In this document: in pieces, positions 1 through 11,394 of the stretch | How positions within the stretch are numbered: the stretch's first letter is position 1 | Layout of the letters: every line of letters starts with the position of its first letter | Source of the DNA: Nageia nagi | Taxonomy: Eukaryota > Pinophyta | Assembly (NCBI GenBank): GCA_050084985.1 | Contig: JBITNC010000001.1 | Span: 141,422,001-141,486,000 of the forward strand | Reading direction: 5' to 3' | DNA length: 64,000 nt | Notes under the pieces: model-generated | Databases searched by the model: none | Told to the model about the DNA's origin: nothing | The model's input: the letters and a program-made list of their open reading frames with translations, nothing else | Program-made: the position numbers and the translations under genes

Positions 1-651
1 GCTTATTGACTTGTTTCTCCTTCTTTCCCTTGATCTTCTTCTTGTCTCTACTGTGAGAGTAGCATTGGAACTTTCTCCTGTGGACTTTCTCCTCATGTCC
101 TCACTTAGAATTGTTCCAACAACTTTATCAAAGACCAAAACTGCATTAGAAGAAGAATTACTAATAGCCATAACAAAGCCATTCTAACTATACAAAAGTG
201 AACATAGAATTAATAAATCTCTTACTTCATCTTCAAATTATATCTTAACTAAAGTTAACTGATTTGTGATTGTGTTGAATTCATTAACATGGTCTTGAAC
301 GGAACTACCTTTATTCATTTTCATGTTAAACAATTTCTTCATTAAGTATACTTTGTTTGAGGCAGATGGTTTTTCATACATTTTTACAAGTTTATCCATT
401 ACTCCTTTAGTAGTTTTTTCACTAAAAATATTGAAAGCTACACTAGAACTTAAACAAAGTCTAACAACCCCCAAGGCTTTTCTATCCAACAAGTTCCAAT
501 CTCCATCACTCATAGTAGCCGTTTTCTTACTCTTATCTTCTAGAGGTTGATAGAGATCCTTTTGGTAGAGGTAGTCTTCCATTTGCATTTTCCAAAATTG
601 AAATCCTTGCCAATTAAATCTTTCCACCTTTAGCCTCCCTTCTTCTGCCAT
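1..651 (-). pseudogene. copia gag (UBN2/DUF4219-type), two in-frame stops
   Basis: This is the structural (capsid-like) polyprotein of a Ty1/copia element, which packages the element RNA in cytoplasmic particles. The frame opens at the ATG ending at 651 with MAEEGRLKVERFNWQGFQFW. It continues through the family landmarks KMQMEDYLYQKDLY, LDRKALGVVRLCL, MYEKPSASNKVYLMKKLFNM and VQDHVNEFNTITNQL. A TAA at 238-240 stops it, but the same frame continues to position 1. Beyond the stop it reads FEDEVRDLLILCSL, then a TAG where the family has Trp (SWNG), then EDMRRKSTGESSNATLTVE, as in intact copia gags. Only those two stops interrupt about 650 bases, so this copy is younger than most relics here. The zinc knuckle should lie just left of the window. 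Confidence 0.9.
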
Positions 652-715
652 AGTGCTCTTGTTGGTTCCAATCTACAAACAAGATTCACCAACAAAATCC
701 CAATAAAACAACAAT

Positions 716-726
716 CTCTAATACCA
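716..726 (-). other. primer-binding site (tRNA-iMet type)
   Basis: The minus strand reads TGGTATTAGAG, one transition away from the usual plant copia primer-binding site TGGTATCAGAG. It sits 2 nt inside the LTR edge at 729. Confidence 0.85.
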
Positions 727-728
727 CT

Positions 729-1443
729 TGTTAGGATTCAATAATTTCATATAAACAAGAGCATCAATAATTATCCTACTCCTTGGCAAAAAAAAAAACA
801 ACATTCAAGCATACTGAAATCAAACAACTATGAACATCAGTCACACAATGAGAGACACAAGAGATAACGTGGTTCACCCAATGTAGGCTACATCCACGGA
901 GAAGCTTTCAACCCTTTTGCATAACATTCTTCCAAGTCCTCCAAGCAACAAACTAGTAGCACAACCTTGCTACAACCTTCACTTTGGAGCTACAATAAAG
1001 CCTCACTACAATCTCTCTCTCTCAGGCTATCTACATAAGCCACCAAACTATAATTACAAGCAACTCACAACTGCTGCTAAAACTACTTACAAACTTCAAT
1101 CTATATGCCTCAACTCAAGCCTCTTATTTATAAATACAAACAAACCCAACTTAAACCCAAGCTAGATCTAGAAGGTCATGAGGTTACCCCCAACCCTTTA
1201 GTAACTCATATCCAAGTGTCATGGCTTCTTGGCAACTGAAATTTGGTGTCAAATGAGAAAAGAAATGCTCTCTATTTTAGCCGATGCCCTATAGACCAGT
1301 TAGCTTTATCAGATCAATATCCTTCAGATTAGTTAGCACTAGCAGGCCAATCTCTTAGCTGGTTGGCCAGCCGGCTGGCCGATTGGTCAGTTCTGATAGG
1401 GTCTGGCCGGTTGGTTGGCTAGCTTTAGTCTCCATTTTCAACA
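729..1443 (-). repeat. 5' LTR of the copia element (715 bp)
   Basis: On the plus strand it begins TGTTAGGATTC and ends CATTTTCAACA, giving TGTT/AACA terminal inverted bases. It lies 2 nt from the primer-binding site, as expected. The interior contains the stretch around 870-905 (gtggttcacccaatgtagg), which resembles the R/U5 part of many plant copia LTRs. The last 150 bases (about 1300-1440) are unusually rich in GGTTGGCC-like words. Confidence 0.8.
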
Positions 1444-1739
1444 ATAAGGTCACATAAACATACATACAAGTATATAAGCATAAGAACATCATCATAGCTA
1501 TAAATATGAGGTCCTATACATAGGTCCATACACATGAATCTATCACCATACATATGTAATCATAAACATCATATATAACATCATAATACCATACATATAT
1601 CCTCCATAGCATATCATAAACCAAATATCATACATCCATACATGATCAAAAGTACATCACATAGTCTCATGACATATACACATCCCATACAAAATTGCAT
1701 CCATCAGCACCTAACAAAATCAATGTCAAAATTATGTCA
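1444..1739. other. unassigned AT-rich DNA
   Basis: About 300 bases rich in cataca/atcata words between the copia LTR and the PMD relic. No frame, RNA gene or terminal repeat is seen. Some of it may be 3' untranslated sequence of the PMD relic, which is read leftward. Confidence 0.4.
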
Positions 1740-3790
1740 ACCCTTGCCAAACACCCTCAATCCTATGGTTTATGACCCTATCTAGGGGGAGTGGGTATCT
1801 CCCTTGATCCCTCTATTTCCCTTGATGGCCCCTCTACCTTGAATTGTCCACCTAGTACTTGAGGTACTTTAAATGTACCCTCTTGCATCCCTACCTAGGT
1901 AGACCTACTACTACTAGGTCTCCTAACACTCTATGTAGTCATAGTGGTATGGGTGTATGTATGGCTCTATAATTGGCTACATCCACTTGACATAAGCTCT
2001 ATTGGTACTACCCCTACATTGACTATCTACTCCTTGAAGGTGATATCCCTAGCAGCCTCCTTCTACCATAGCTCCCACATGGTCTGATACTATTGGGGTG
2101 GTACCATCACCTCTCTATATACATCCTAGAATTTATTGGTACCCTTGCTATCGCCTTCTCAATCTACACACTTGCTCCATCTATGGGACCTGTGTCCCCT
2201 AATCATTACAAGTAACTATGTTTTCCATTGATCCTCTTCCTATGTAGTCTCCAACTATGCTCATAGTCCATCTAACTATGCTTGTAGCACATCTCTTTGG
2301 TCCACTTCTATATCCCTCTCAAGTCCCACTACATCCTTATGTGAAACTATGACATCTCTCTCAATGATTAGTATATCTTGCTACAATAGGACCACATCCC
2401 TCTCCCCCTATACTTGATCCCACTCTACTAGTATCCATGCATTGTATACCTCTTGTGTAGTCATGAAGGCATATAATGTTGCATCAAAATCCATAGGATC
2501 AATTTCCATCATTGCTATATCAACCATGGGCTCTCCCTCCTATGTTGCCCCTCTGACAATTAGGGGTACACCTATTCTAGGTGCTCCTTTGTCTAATTTT
2601 TCTATTGGTGTTGTAACTATTCCTTTTGCTTATGTTGGCCTCACTGGTTCCATTAGAGGTTATTCTTGAAGCACTCCCCTAATCATCTCCCACTTGCATT
2701 GGAGTTCCCACCATCTATCATATTTGTGCATCATCCCAACATCATCTACATCTAGGATCACCATCAATACATTGGGAGCATCATCTAGCTCAATATAGTG
2801 CCTCCATGGAAAGTACACCTATGCCTTAATCCACCTATATAGTTGGGTATTTGAAGGAAAATCCTACTAGATCTTGTGTTGATGGGTGACCCTCTCAAAT
2901 TGGAACATCTCTACATATTGGGACCACTTCCTAAGCACATCATGAGATTGACGTATGCACACTAGCTACTCAGCATCCTTAGCCCATATTGAGCCTCCTC
3001 TCTATGGTTTGTAAATAACATCATTTGCTCATAGTATGGTCCACTTGTTGTGGTGCAAGGTATACATCCCCTCATACAATTATCTCTTGGGCAACTTATG
3101 ATCTCTAGCCCATTGATGAGCATAAGGTAGCTCCTACCTGGTTATGGGCACCTCTAGGTCCACCTTTACAAGGTTATGGATATCCTATGGTAGGTTGTAG
3201 GGCCATGCCATATGAACATGCTCTCATACCTATATGTTGTAGAATGGCAAGTTCCCATGCATATACTATGCCCACTCTACCTCATTTTTGGTCAATGAGT
3301 TACTTGTATGTCTGTTGTAGAATGGCAAGGTCCCATGCATATACTATTCCCTCCTTTGTGATGATATTGACTATGTATAATAGGTTATAGGGAATCCTAA
3401 TACCATTTTTATCTAGGATTAGAAAGTCATTGATGATCATCATGACCATTTCCTCCTATAAGTTGATCCACCCCTACTCATATGCCTATGTATAGTGGAC
3501 ATTACCATGGTCAATGCTGATTACCTACCATCCCTCATTGAACATCCTCACCATAGTCTGGCTATGTGACATCATTGCTATCATATACATACCCTCTATT
3601 AGAACACAAAATATCTTATACATGTCCTCCAATATGATCATCATTTCCCTAGTAGGGAAATGGAAGGTGTTGTACTAGGAATCCCAACTCTCCACCAATG
3701 TGTACATGTACTCCTAGTCTACAATCATGATGCTCAACTCAACCTTGTTGTGCTTACCAACCTAACTAACTCCAACTATATCCAATCACC
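1740..3790 (-). pseudogene. decayed plant mobile domain (PMD, MAIN/MAIL-like) protein
   Basis: The minus strand holds a long decayed coding region. Near its start (about 3720-3600) it reads YMYTLVESWDS, NTFHFPTREMMIILEDMYKI and LIEGMYM. This is the N-terminal signature of the plant mobile domain (PF10536, 'aminotransferase-like'), where family members have THTFHLP.GEMTITLEDV. Further on come WINLWEEMVMMIINDF and, at 2870-2700, a continuous frame with YRWIKA, VYFPWRHYIELDDAP and KYDRWWELQCKWEMI. At about 2440-2160 the frame becomes a heptad-like Glu/Asp/Arg-rich coiled coil (GERDVVLL, LERDIEVDQRDVL) in which nearly every stop is TAG or TAA at a Gln position. PMD proteins are nuclear and many family members ride on transposons. 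No terminal repeats enclosing this copy were recognised, and several frameshifts are likely. Confidence 0.72.
3233..3350. repeat. short direct duplication inside the PMD relic
   Basis: Two nearly identical ~35-bp words (gttgtagaatggcaag followed by tcccatgcatatacta) start about 79 bp apart, at roughly 3236 and 3315. They encode the same PMD peptide twice on the minus strand (IVYAWxLAILQ), so this is an internal duplication of the coding sequence. Confidence 0.7.
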
Positions 3791-5195
3791 CTCATCCAAG
3801 TCTCTACTTAGATAATAGATTATTGACTTAAATTTGTGCCAAGTCATCACTTATCACTGATGCAAATAGGTTTTATGTTAGTTATATTTGTCCAAGTCAA
3901 TATCTATATTTTGCTAAGTCAACCGTCTTGCTTTTAAGTTAGCCTTCATTTTACTCTATACTCTATGTTATCTTATATTATGTTTCTTTATTATGTCATT
4001 CCTAGGGTCTTGTATCATGTTTGTGTCATTTCTTATCTATCCCTTATCAATTTTTTCCTATGTTCCCTAATTGATCTATAGCAGGTTGGTTAGGTTAAAC
4101 AAGCTGGTACCATGCAAACCATCTAGCAAATTGGTTGGATGGTTGGCTGACTAGTCTTGCATCTTGTTAGCTAGGTCCTAGCCAATGGGGTATCAGCTAG
4201 TGGCATAAAACTCACTACCCACCTCAACAAAAACCTATAAACATCCATGTAAATGAGTCCTAAAGCTAAATTATACTTTAGTAAAAATGTTCTATATGTC
4301 CCAATAAATTATTTTGACTTTAAATTCACATTGTTTGCTTCATTGTTTTATGCAAATTATGATGCCTTAGGGTTTAGTTTTCTATACTACATTTTGCCAT
4401 TTTTACTCAATTTTAATTGTTAAAAATAAAAATAAATTGCATTTTATCCACTAATCCTACTAGTCTCTACTTAGGTACTATTTCAAAATCTCAAATGGTT
4501 AATTTTGGATCTACTTACCTAGTTTTGTAGGCATTTGCTTCCTCCTTTTGGTGATCTGCATGATGGGTCCTATCCATTGCCTACGACTATTGCCATCATA
4601 TCTAGTCACTATTGGTCACTCTCAAAGCTCATAGAGAACAAAATGATATCACCCTATCAAATATCTATTCTCATGAAGATAGGTGTTTAAAATAACAAAA
4701 ATAAGTTAGCTTTTTTTAATTTTTTAATTTTATTACCCACGCATTTTAGCCATCTGAACAACTAACTAGCCATCCTATCGGTTAGTACCAACTAGTATGC
4801 AATAGACTAGTTAGGTATTTTTATGTCATTTTCACCCATTCCTAATTAGTTTCATTCAACCTCTTCACTTCTTAATCAAAAATATGGTTATGGCTCTTTT
4901 TTTGAACCTCCTCCCATCTTCCCACTCAAGGAGGATGTAATCACTCACCTCTCTCATAATCCCAATCATGCTATCCTATTAGGCACCACTATAGGTGTGA
5001 CCAATCTTTCACAAAATTAGCAATTTCATATTGCATTTTATTTTATTTACTTTATCATACCTATAATCTATCATTTAACATGGCATGTTGTTCAGACATT
5101 GCATAGCTACATGTTGTGATTGAACATCTGGTAGGTCTATGAGCCTATGCATGATTATTTTGACTGTATCATTATCATTTATCCTTTGACTACTA
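3791..5195. other. unassigned decayed DNA
   Basis: AT-rich and CpG-poor, with many stops in all frames. Words such as ggttggatggttggctgac at about 4131-4151 echo the GGTTGGCC-rich tail of the copia LTR at 1300-1440. No domain, LTR boundary or RNA gene could be supported. Confidence 0.4.
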
Positions 5196-5437
5196 GGGTA
5201 AAGTAGAATCATATTACCATTAAAATTTTGGGGTAAAGTAGAATCATTTTACCCTTTAATTGCTAGGGTAAAGAAGAATCATTTTACCCTTTAATTGCTA
5301 GGGCAAAGTAGAGTCATTTCACCCTTCAATTGCTGGGGCAAATTAAAGTCATTTTACCCTTTGATTGTTGTGGAAAAAGTAGAATCATTTCACTCTTTAG
5401 CTACTAGGTAAAATAAAATATCATTTTATTTTTATTT
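5196..5437. repeat. 35-bp tandem repeat array, about 7 copies
   Basis: Copies start at 5196, 5231, 5266, 5301, 5336 and 5371, with a degraded seventh at 5407. The first five have an exact 35-bp period. The core is gggtaaagtagaatcatttt followed by accctttaattgcta. There is no spacer between copies, so this is a minisatellite and not a CRISPR array. Copies differ mostly by C/T and G/A changes. Confidence 0.93.
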
Positions 5438-7439
5438 CTTAGTTGTACAATATGATTTTTCAATTTTATTTTAGGATCACTCACTTTTTAGCTCTATCAC
5501 ACCCCATCATCTTGAGTATTGACTAGTTATAGCATGAAAGTGTTGGCATTGCAAGGTCCTATAGTCATAGGTACTTACCTATATCATAGCTCATCATGTT
5601 GGGGGGTACTAATTGGTTACATAAAAATAGTGTTTGAACCATAAGGTGTTATATCCATAGGAACACCTTTATGTGATTGTGTCACTTATAGCATAGTTCA
5701 TCGCATTGACAGATTGGTTACGATATAATAGTATTGGCATTGTAAGGTATTATAGCCATATGTACTCTCAATACATTGATGTTGATTTTATATTATCACC
5801 ATCACATCATATACACTTCACCTATTTTTGTACCACATTTCTCATCTTGCAAAATCTTATTTCATATCTCTCAAAAATTGATAAAAAAGGGCATCTATAG
5901 ACACTTAAAAATTATTCATTTACCTAGCTTGGGTGATTCATAATGATTTGGTATATCTTTTAGCTTATCATGGTCCTATCATCATATCATCCTATTTGGA
6001 CTATGCTCACATAGCCAATTTTGGTAACTTAGCCTCTTGTTACCATCTTGTTAAGATTGACCTTAACCAACCTATCGATTAGGGGATTGATTGATCGATT
6101 AGGTTTAAACCCTAATAGGCCCACCAGCTAGTTAATTTTGCCTCTTGGTAAATCACTTTGTCCAAAGGATATCTATGAGATCCTATTATCTTGCACACTC
6201 CATACTATGTACTCAAACCTTTCAGCTATATACCTTCCATTTCGAGCTTCATCCATCATTCAAAGGCATAAAAAAGAAGATTCTTATCTTAACCTTGCAA
6301 GGGAATATTGGGTAACTCTTATGGATTTGGATTTTATGGTATTAATCTCTATTTCAAGTGTTTTTTTAGGTTTGAGAAGATATTTAAGAGCACTTAATCA
6401 TATATCCTTTTGGTTTTATTACTAATATATTGGTGCATGGTTGCATATTAGCCCTTCTAGGTGCATATCTTGTAGACTTAGGCTAGAATAGGTTATTTCA
6501 TTTTTATCTTTAGCTAGATCATTTTAGGCTTATGTTATCTTGGATCTGAAGCATCATGCTATTTTCTATTGACTTGTTGATTAAAGGCTTGGAGGTTTAC
6601 AATCCATCTAGCTATCTTTGCTTGATTCTAGGGTCTCAAGGACCTAGAACCTAGAAACCTCCTTTTATCTCTTGTTTTACAAGTTATTTGGAGTCTTGGG
6701 TATTTCATAAAAGGGAAATTTCCTAAACTCTAACTCTATTTCATTTTATCATAACTATCTAATGATGTTTCAAGTAGTATTTTAGATATTACAGCATGGG
6801 TATTACAAAAGGGATAGGCCTAGGTATGGGGTCCCTTAGTTTCCCTTTTTTGTAGCCTACATCAAGAGCATTGGGATGTTTCGATGGGCCTTCTCTCTTA
6901 CACAACCACCTTCTCCAATGCAAAACAAAAAAATGAATATGAAGACTACCCAAAAAAAAGAAACGCATGATAGGGGGGAGGTGGTGGGCCACCCATGGCA
7001 ATGGTTGGGGGTGGAGCCACCCTTAATGAAGTTTTTATTATTATTATTATTTTTAACCACTTACATCTTTGTAAAAAAATATTCAATGTAAAATATATAT
7101 ATATATATATATATTTACAATGATTTTTTTGGTAAATTTATGTATTGAAAAAAAAATAACAATAAATTTATATTTAATACTATAAATAAGTTTTGCATTG
7201 TACAAATACAACAAAAATAAATTGTACAAATACAATAAAAAAATGTAGTCTTAAAAAATTTATTTTTTTTCCTTAAAAAATTGTAATATTTGCAAGTGTT
7301 TTTTGAATAATATGTGAAGCAAATTTCCAAGAAATTTCTACTTAAAAAAAAATGTAAGTATAAACAAATCAACATATTGTTATTTTAAGTACATGTTCAA
7401 AAATGATTATCAATCAATATGTTAGTAAGAATTGAACAA
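5438..7439. other. unassigned decayed DNA with a TA microsatellite
   Basis: No coding frame longer than expected for AT-rich DNA is convincing. A (TA)n run lies at 7092-7114. A GG-rich patch around 6965-7025 (ggtgggccacccatgg) stands out in composition and may be part of an eroded LTR. From 7115 to 7400 the sequence is almost pure A/T. Confidence 0.4.
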
Positions 7440-8410
7440 AAGCTCAAAGAGGAGGAGGGAAAGAAGGCATATCTTAATGAAGATGTTACCTCATAAAAAA
7501 GGTGTAGGAAGATTGTCCCAAGAAAAATATATTACCAATTGAAATGAGAAGAACCTCCTTTACCCATGATCAACCTTGAAGTATCCTCTTCTTAATCACA
7601 ATGAAACTTGCACTATAATAATACAAATATAATCTCATTCATAAGGTGACACTATCAAGTATAGTGATTCCTCTCAAGGATGAGAGTACTCCACTTTTAC
7701 TAAAGATATTTACTTATCAAAGATAATTCTTACAATGTTTACAACCTCTCTCTCATATTATCAACCCACAAAGCATGAGCATAATGTTTCTCTATTCAAG
7801 TGTGTCTAACAACAAGACCAATTCCTCTATTTAGAGGAGAGAATCCCACCTTAACTCACCTTTTTACCAAAGGTTTACATGAGGCAAGAATGGTCAAGTT
7901 GTACTTAAAAATTCTAAATTCTAACAATTTCATGAACTATTTCATACATGAATTCCTTTTCTAAACCATCATTGAAATGACTTACAGAACAACTTAACCA
8001 AAATATACTAGTAGACAAAAAGATTGACATGAAACTAATAACTTGACCATAAAGGCATGAAAACTAAAGACATAAAAAAATGATGATTAATTATATCTCC
8101 AACTAACAAAGGTAATAAGCAATGGTTAATTATGCCCCCAACCAACAAAGGGGTTATATTTAATGCATGATGCAACCTAAGCTATATGAAGATGTATAAC
8201 TAACCTATATGAGAATGCAATTCTAACCTATATGAAAAAGAAGGGAAATACTACCTAGCAAGTATCCTTGCAAAATATAACTTTGATTTTTATTCCCTTT
8301 GAATGAAGCATCCTTTCTTGAATCTTCAAACTTAGTAGAATGTGGTAGATAGGTAGAATCATTTCATTTGACCATATTTAGAAATGTGTGAGTGGTCCTT
8401 CTAGGAAAAC
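7440..8410 (-). repeat. possible eroded LTR, minus orientation, interrupted by the 8411-17971 element
   Basis: Read on the minus strand, the block has an LTR-like order. There is a promoter-like cctctaaatagaggaattgg (RC of about 7823-7842, near a TATAAATAG-type box) followed by a U5-like stretch. Two tandem ~35-40-bp units containing aactaacaaagg/aaccaacaaagg lie at about 8085-8155. No matching second copy is in the window, so the call rests on composition only. Confidence 0.3.
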
Positions 8411-9200
8411 TATTGATATGTGTTTTGGTATCAATTAGAGTTTTGGCCTAAATGAACTAAATACACAAAAATGTTTATGTATGATCTATCTAAGCTAATT
8501 GAAATTAAATAAACATATATAAATAAGTGAATATAATAGTGTAGTAATAAAAATAACAAATAACATTTATGTCAAGATGCAAAATAAGCTACATGCATTA
8601 AAGAGAAAGGAATCAAGTGAAAGATAAATACCTATGTCATGGTCAAGGATATGATAGGAGAACTTGTCAAAGAGTAGTGACCTTGCTATGAAAACTCCAA
8701 GGCTAAATATATAAGGAATAATATAATAAGTTCTAATTTACAAGAGCTCAATGCAATCATGAACATCAATGTGGGTGCTAGCATTTTTAACAAATGAGGC
8801 TCACCAATAAGGATCAATGATAACAAATATGATGAAAAGTTGAACTAAGCATATGATCATGGAAATAGATAACAAATATTCACTCAAGTGATAATAAGAT
8901 TCCAATATCAATAGGTGGCATTTAAAAACACCCAAGTGTATCATACTAACTATCAAGATGTAATCTTGATATGATTTCCCTAGGTTAGAGATAATTACAT
9001 TTATATCAAGTGTGAGATCACCATTTGATCCCTTGAGTATTGGTTGAAGTTGTACAAATGTACCTAACATAAACATAAGAACACAAGTTGAGAAATATGT
9101 GATAATAAGGGTAAAAAAATGACTAAGATATGATTAGATATGTATATAAAGTTGCACCTAAGTGGAACCATATTAAGGAGACCACTTTTAGGTATTAACA
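8411..9200 (-). repeat. 3' LTR of the gag/antisense-PMD element (790 bp)
   Basis: Begins tattgatatgtgttttggta and ends ggtattaaca on the plus strand. It aligns along its length with 17160-17971 at roughly four positions in five by eye. The TG start has decayed to TA. Confidence 0.85.
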
Positions 9201-9204
9201 GATA

Positions 9205-9213
9205 CCCCTCTTT
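9205..9213 (-). other. polypurine tract
   Basis: AAAGAGGGG on the minus strand, four bases from the inner edge of the left LTR. It primes plus-strand DNA synthesis in LTR elements and fixes the orientation of this one. Confidence 0.65.
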
Positions 9214-9649
9214 GTAAGTATAATGAAATTGAATCTTGAAATAGCATTGTGCTTACAAAGGAAGTAAAAGAAAAGAGAAGAAAAAATTGACACTTTCTTG
9301 GTTTAGCTTTTCAGGTCATCAAGGATTTTATGATGTATATTTCCTTCTCTTTGCCCTTGTTGTGAGATGTAATGGCTTGCATGTAGTAGAATCAACCAAT
9401 AGCAAAGAATGAAACTTGAAAATGAGAGGAACACATTTCTAAGAACATATATGATTATTAACTCATAAAAGATATAATAGTGATAATAAGAGTAACATCA
9501 TAATATTTCTTCAAAGGATATAACAATAATAGAGCAAGTATGAAATTAATATAATGTGCATATATCATCTTAAAAATACCAAATATATAAATACACAATC
9601 TTTCATTATTATATGCATACATAAGAAAATATGATAAATGTGTGTCCAA

Positions 9650-10015
9650 ATCATCATGGGGCACATGTACCATTCCTATATGGAACACATGTAATTAAAA
9701 TCATATATATTAACATCATCATGAGGTACATAACCCATTTATAGATTCAACATATGTATAAGAAAGAACTACATGATGACGATTAGTTGAGATCCAACCA
9801 ACAAAGGTGACTCAAGTATATGGTTGGTTTGAATAGTTCCCAACTACACTATATGACATATCATTCATTGTCATGAGGTACATGCCCCATTCTTAGATAT
9901 TTACATGATATGATATCATCTTCATGAGGTACAGGTCCCATTCTTAGATGTGATTTGAACATGATGGTTAGTTGAGACCTAACTAACAATGGTGACTCGA
10001 TGATGATTGGTTTGA
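9650..10015. repeat. locally repeated non-coding block near the 3' LTR
   Basis: A word close to catgaggtacatgccccatt recurs at about 9653, 9718, 9878 and 9923. A longer unit (ttagttgagatccaaccaac through ggtttgaata) occurs twice, near 9783 and 9966, about 183 bp apart. This is imperfect tandem expansion in the untranslated end of the element. Confidence 0.65.
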
Positions 10016-11394
10016 ATATTTTCTAAATCATGCAAATGATTAAATGCAAAGTATGGATAAGGATATAAATACTCCATATATATTATTTACTATGCTGATT
10101 TATTATGATTTGACCTAATTTATGCCTTTGTATCCTAGCATCTATGCTAGCTTCAATATTGGTGCTAGCATAGGAGGATTAGATGCTTGTGATGTTGAAA
10201 TTGCAACATATAGCATGAGATATGAATATGTAATATATATTTTTATACCTAATAAATGATTATAGAGTGCTTAATTCTTTGAAAAATGTGTTGGACCCAA
10301 GAATGAATGTGTGAGGAATGTATCCTTCTTCAATTAAATATTTGTTCATCCCTATAAAAACTTCATTCTCCATGATATATTAGTCCTATATTAATTTTTA
10401 AACCACATTTAGCTAGAGGTTTCATGATTTCCAAGGTAAGGAAGTGGAATTTAAAGAATGGTAGTGTAGTCATTGATGTCTAGTGTGGATGTTAATATCA
10501 GTATATACATGGAGGTTTGTAGAAAATTTGGTCATAAAACTTTTTGATAATGAATTTAGTTAGTGTGATAATATGTAATTTAATGGGTTGGCAAGGCTAA
10601 AGGCATGAGGTGGCTATCAATTATCACTTACCTCATTAACTTATCCTAATTTGATTTTAAATAGGATCAAATGGAGTTTATTTGTTATTATTATTGTTTG
10701 TAATATGAGATCTAATTTAGGAGGAGTTTGGTGATCCTAGTGAGATGAATTTGAATGCTTTGGATGATTGACATTACAAGGTGAGTGGTTTTGTATGTGA
10801 ATAGGAGTAATTTGGTTTACTTTTGTTATTTTTGGCAAAGTTTTTGACCTACTTTTGGATTTCAAGATGAATATTATGGAGTAAGACAATCATAAGGCTT
10901 ACCTCCTTTGAAACAATAGGATTTACACACATGTGGTAAGTGTCAAGAATCGTATTTTACGATTTTTCATCATAATTTACAAGATAGGCTAAGAAAATAG
11001 GCAGAATCATATGGATACATAAGGCTAGGATTTTTACACCTAGGGATACCATGAATTCAATCTTAAAGGTCATTTTAAGGGATGAAACTATGTTTTTAGA
11101 CAATAGAGGAAGTAGTAGGATTTTGCTCCCAACTTTTGAGAAAAATGGTTGCAAAAAGCTTAGTGTGGGTGCTAACATTAGTGCAAGCATTGGAGTGGTA
11201 GAGTGAGTTCTAGGTTAGGGAAAGTTTTTTATAGCTATGGTTATTATTAATGTGTCTAAAAATAATGTAATAACTTTTTTTTACCATGATTTAAATGAAT
11301 TTTCAAAAGTTACTAATCACATACCTTTGCATTTTTGATTGTAGTGTTTCCAATTCTTGATGGAACTTAAGACCATATCTCATAGTTAAAAGAG

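Larger units (their letters stand above)
1..1443 (-). mobile_element. Ty1/copia LTR retrotransposon, 5' part, cut by the window edge
   Basis: Read on the minus strand, the order is a 5' LTR (1443 to 729), a 2-nt spacer, a tRNA-iMet-type primer-binding site, a short leader and then gag running off position 1. The LTR ends are TGTT on one side and AACA on the other. The 3' half of the element, with protease, integrase, RT, RNase H and the second LTR, lies outside the window, so no target-site duplication can be tested. The protein type is the plant copia gag (UBN2/DUF4219 family). Two in-frame stops show that this copy is dead. Confidence 0.9.

Noticed and set aside
5196-5437. CRISPR array
   Set aside because: The 35-bp units are contiguous without spacers, and the surrounding sequence is plant nuclear transposon DNA.
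7115-7375. Minus-strand open frame rich in Phe and Tyr
   Set aside because: The segment is almost pure A/T with homopolymers, and there is no recognisable protein.
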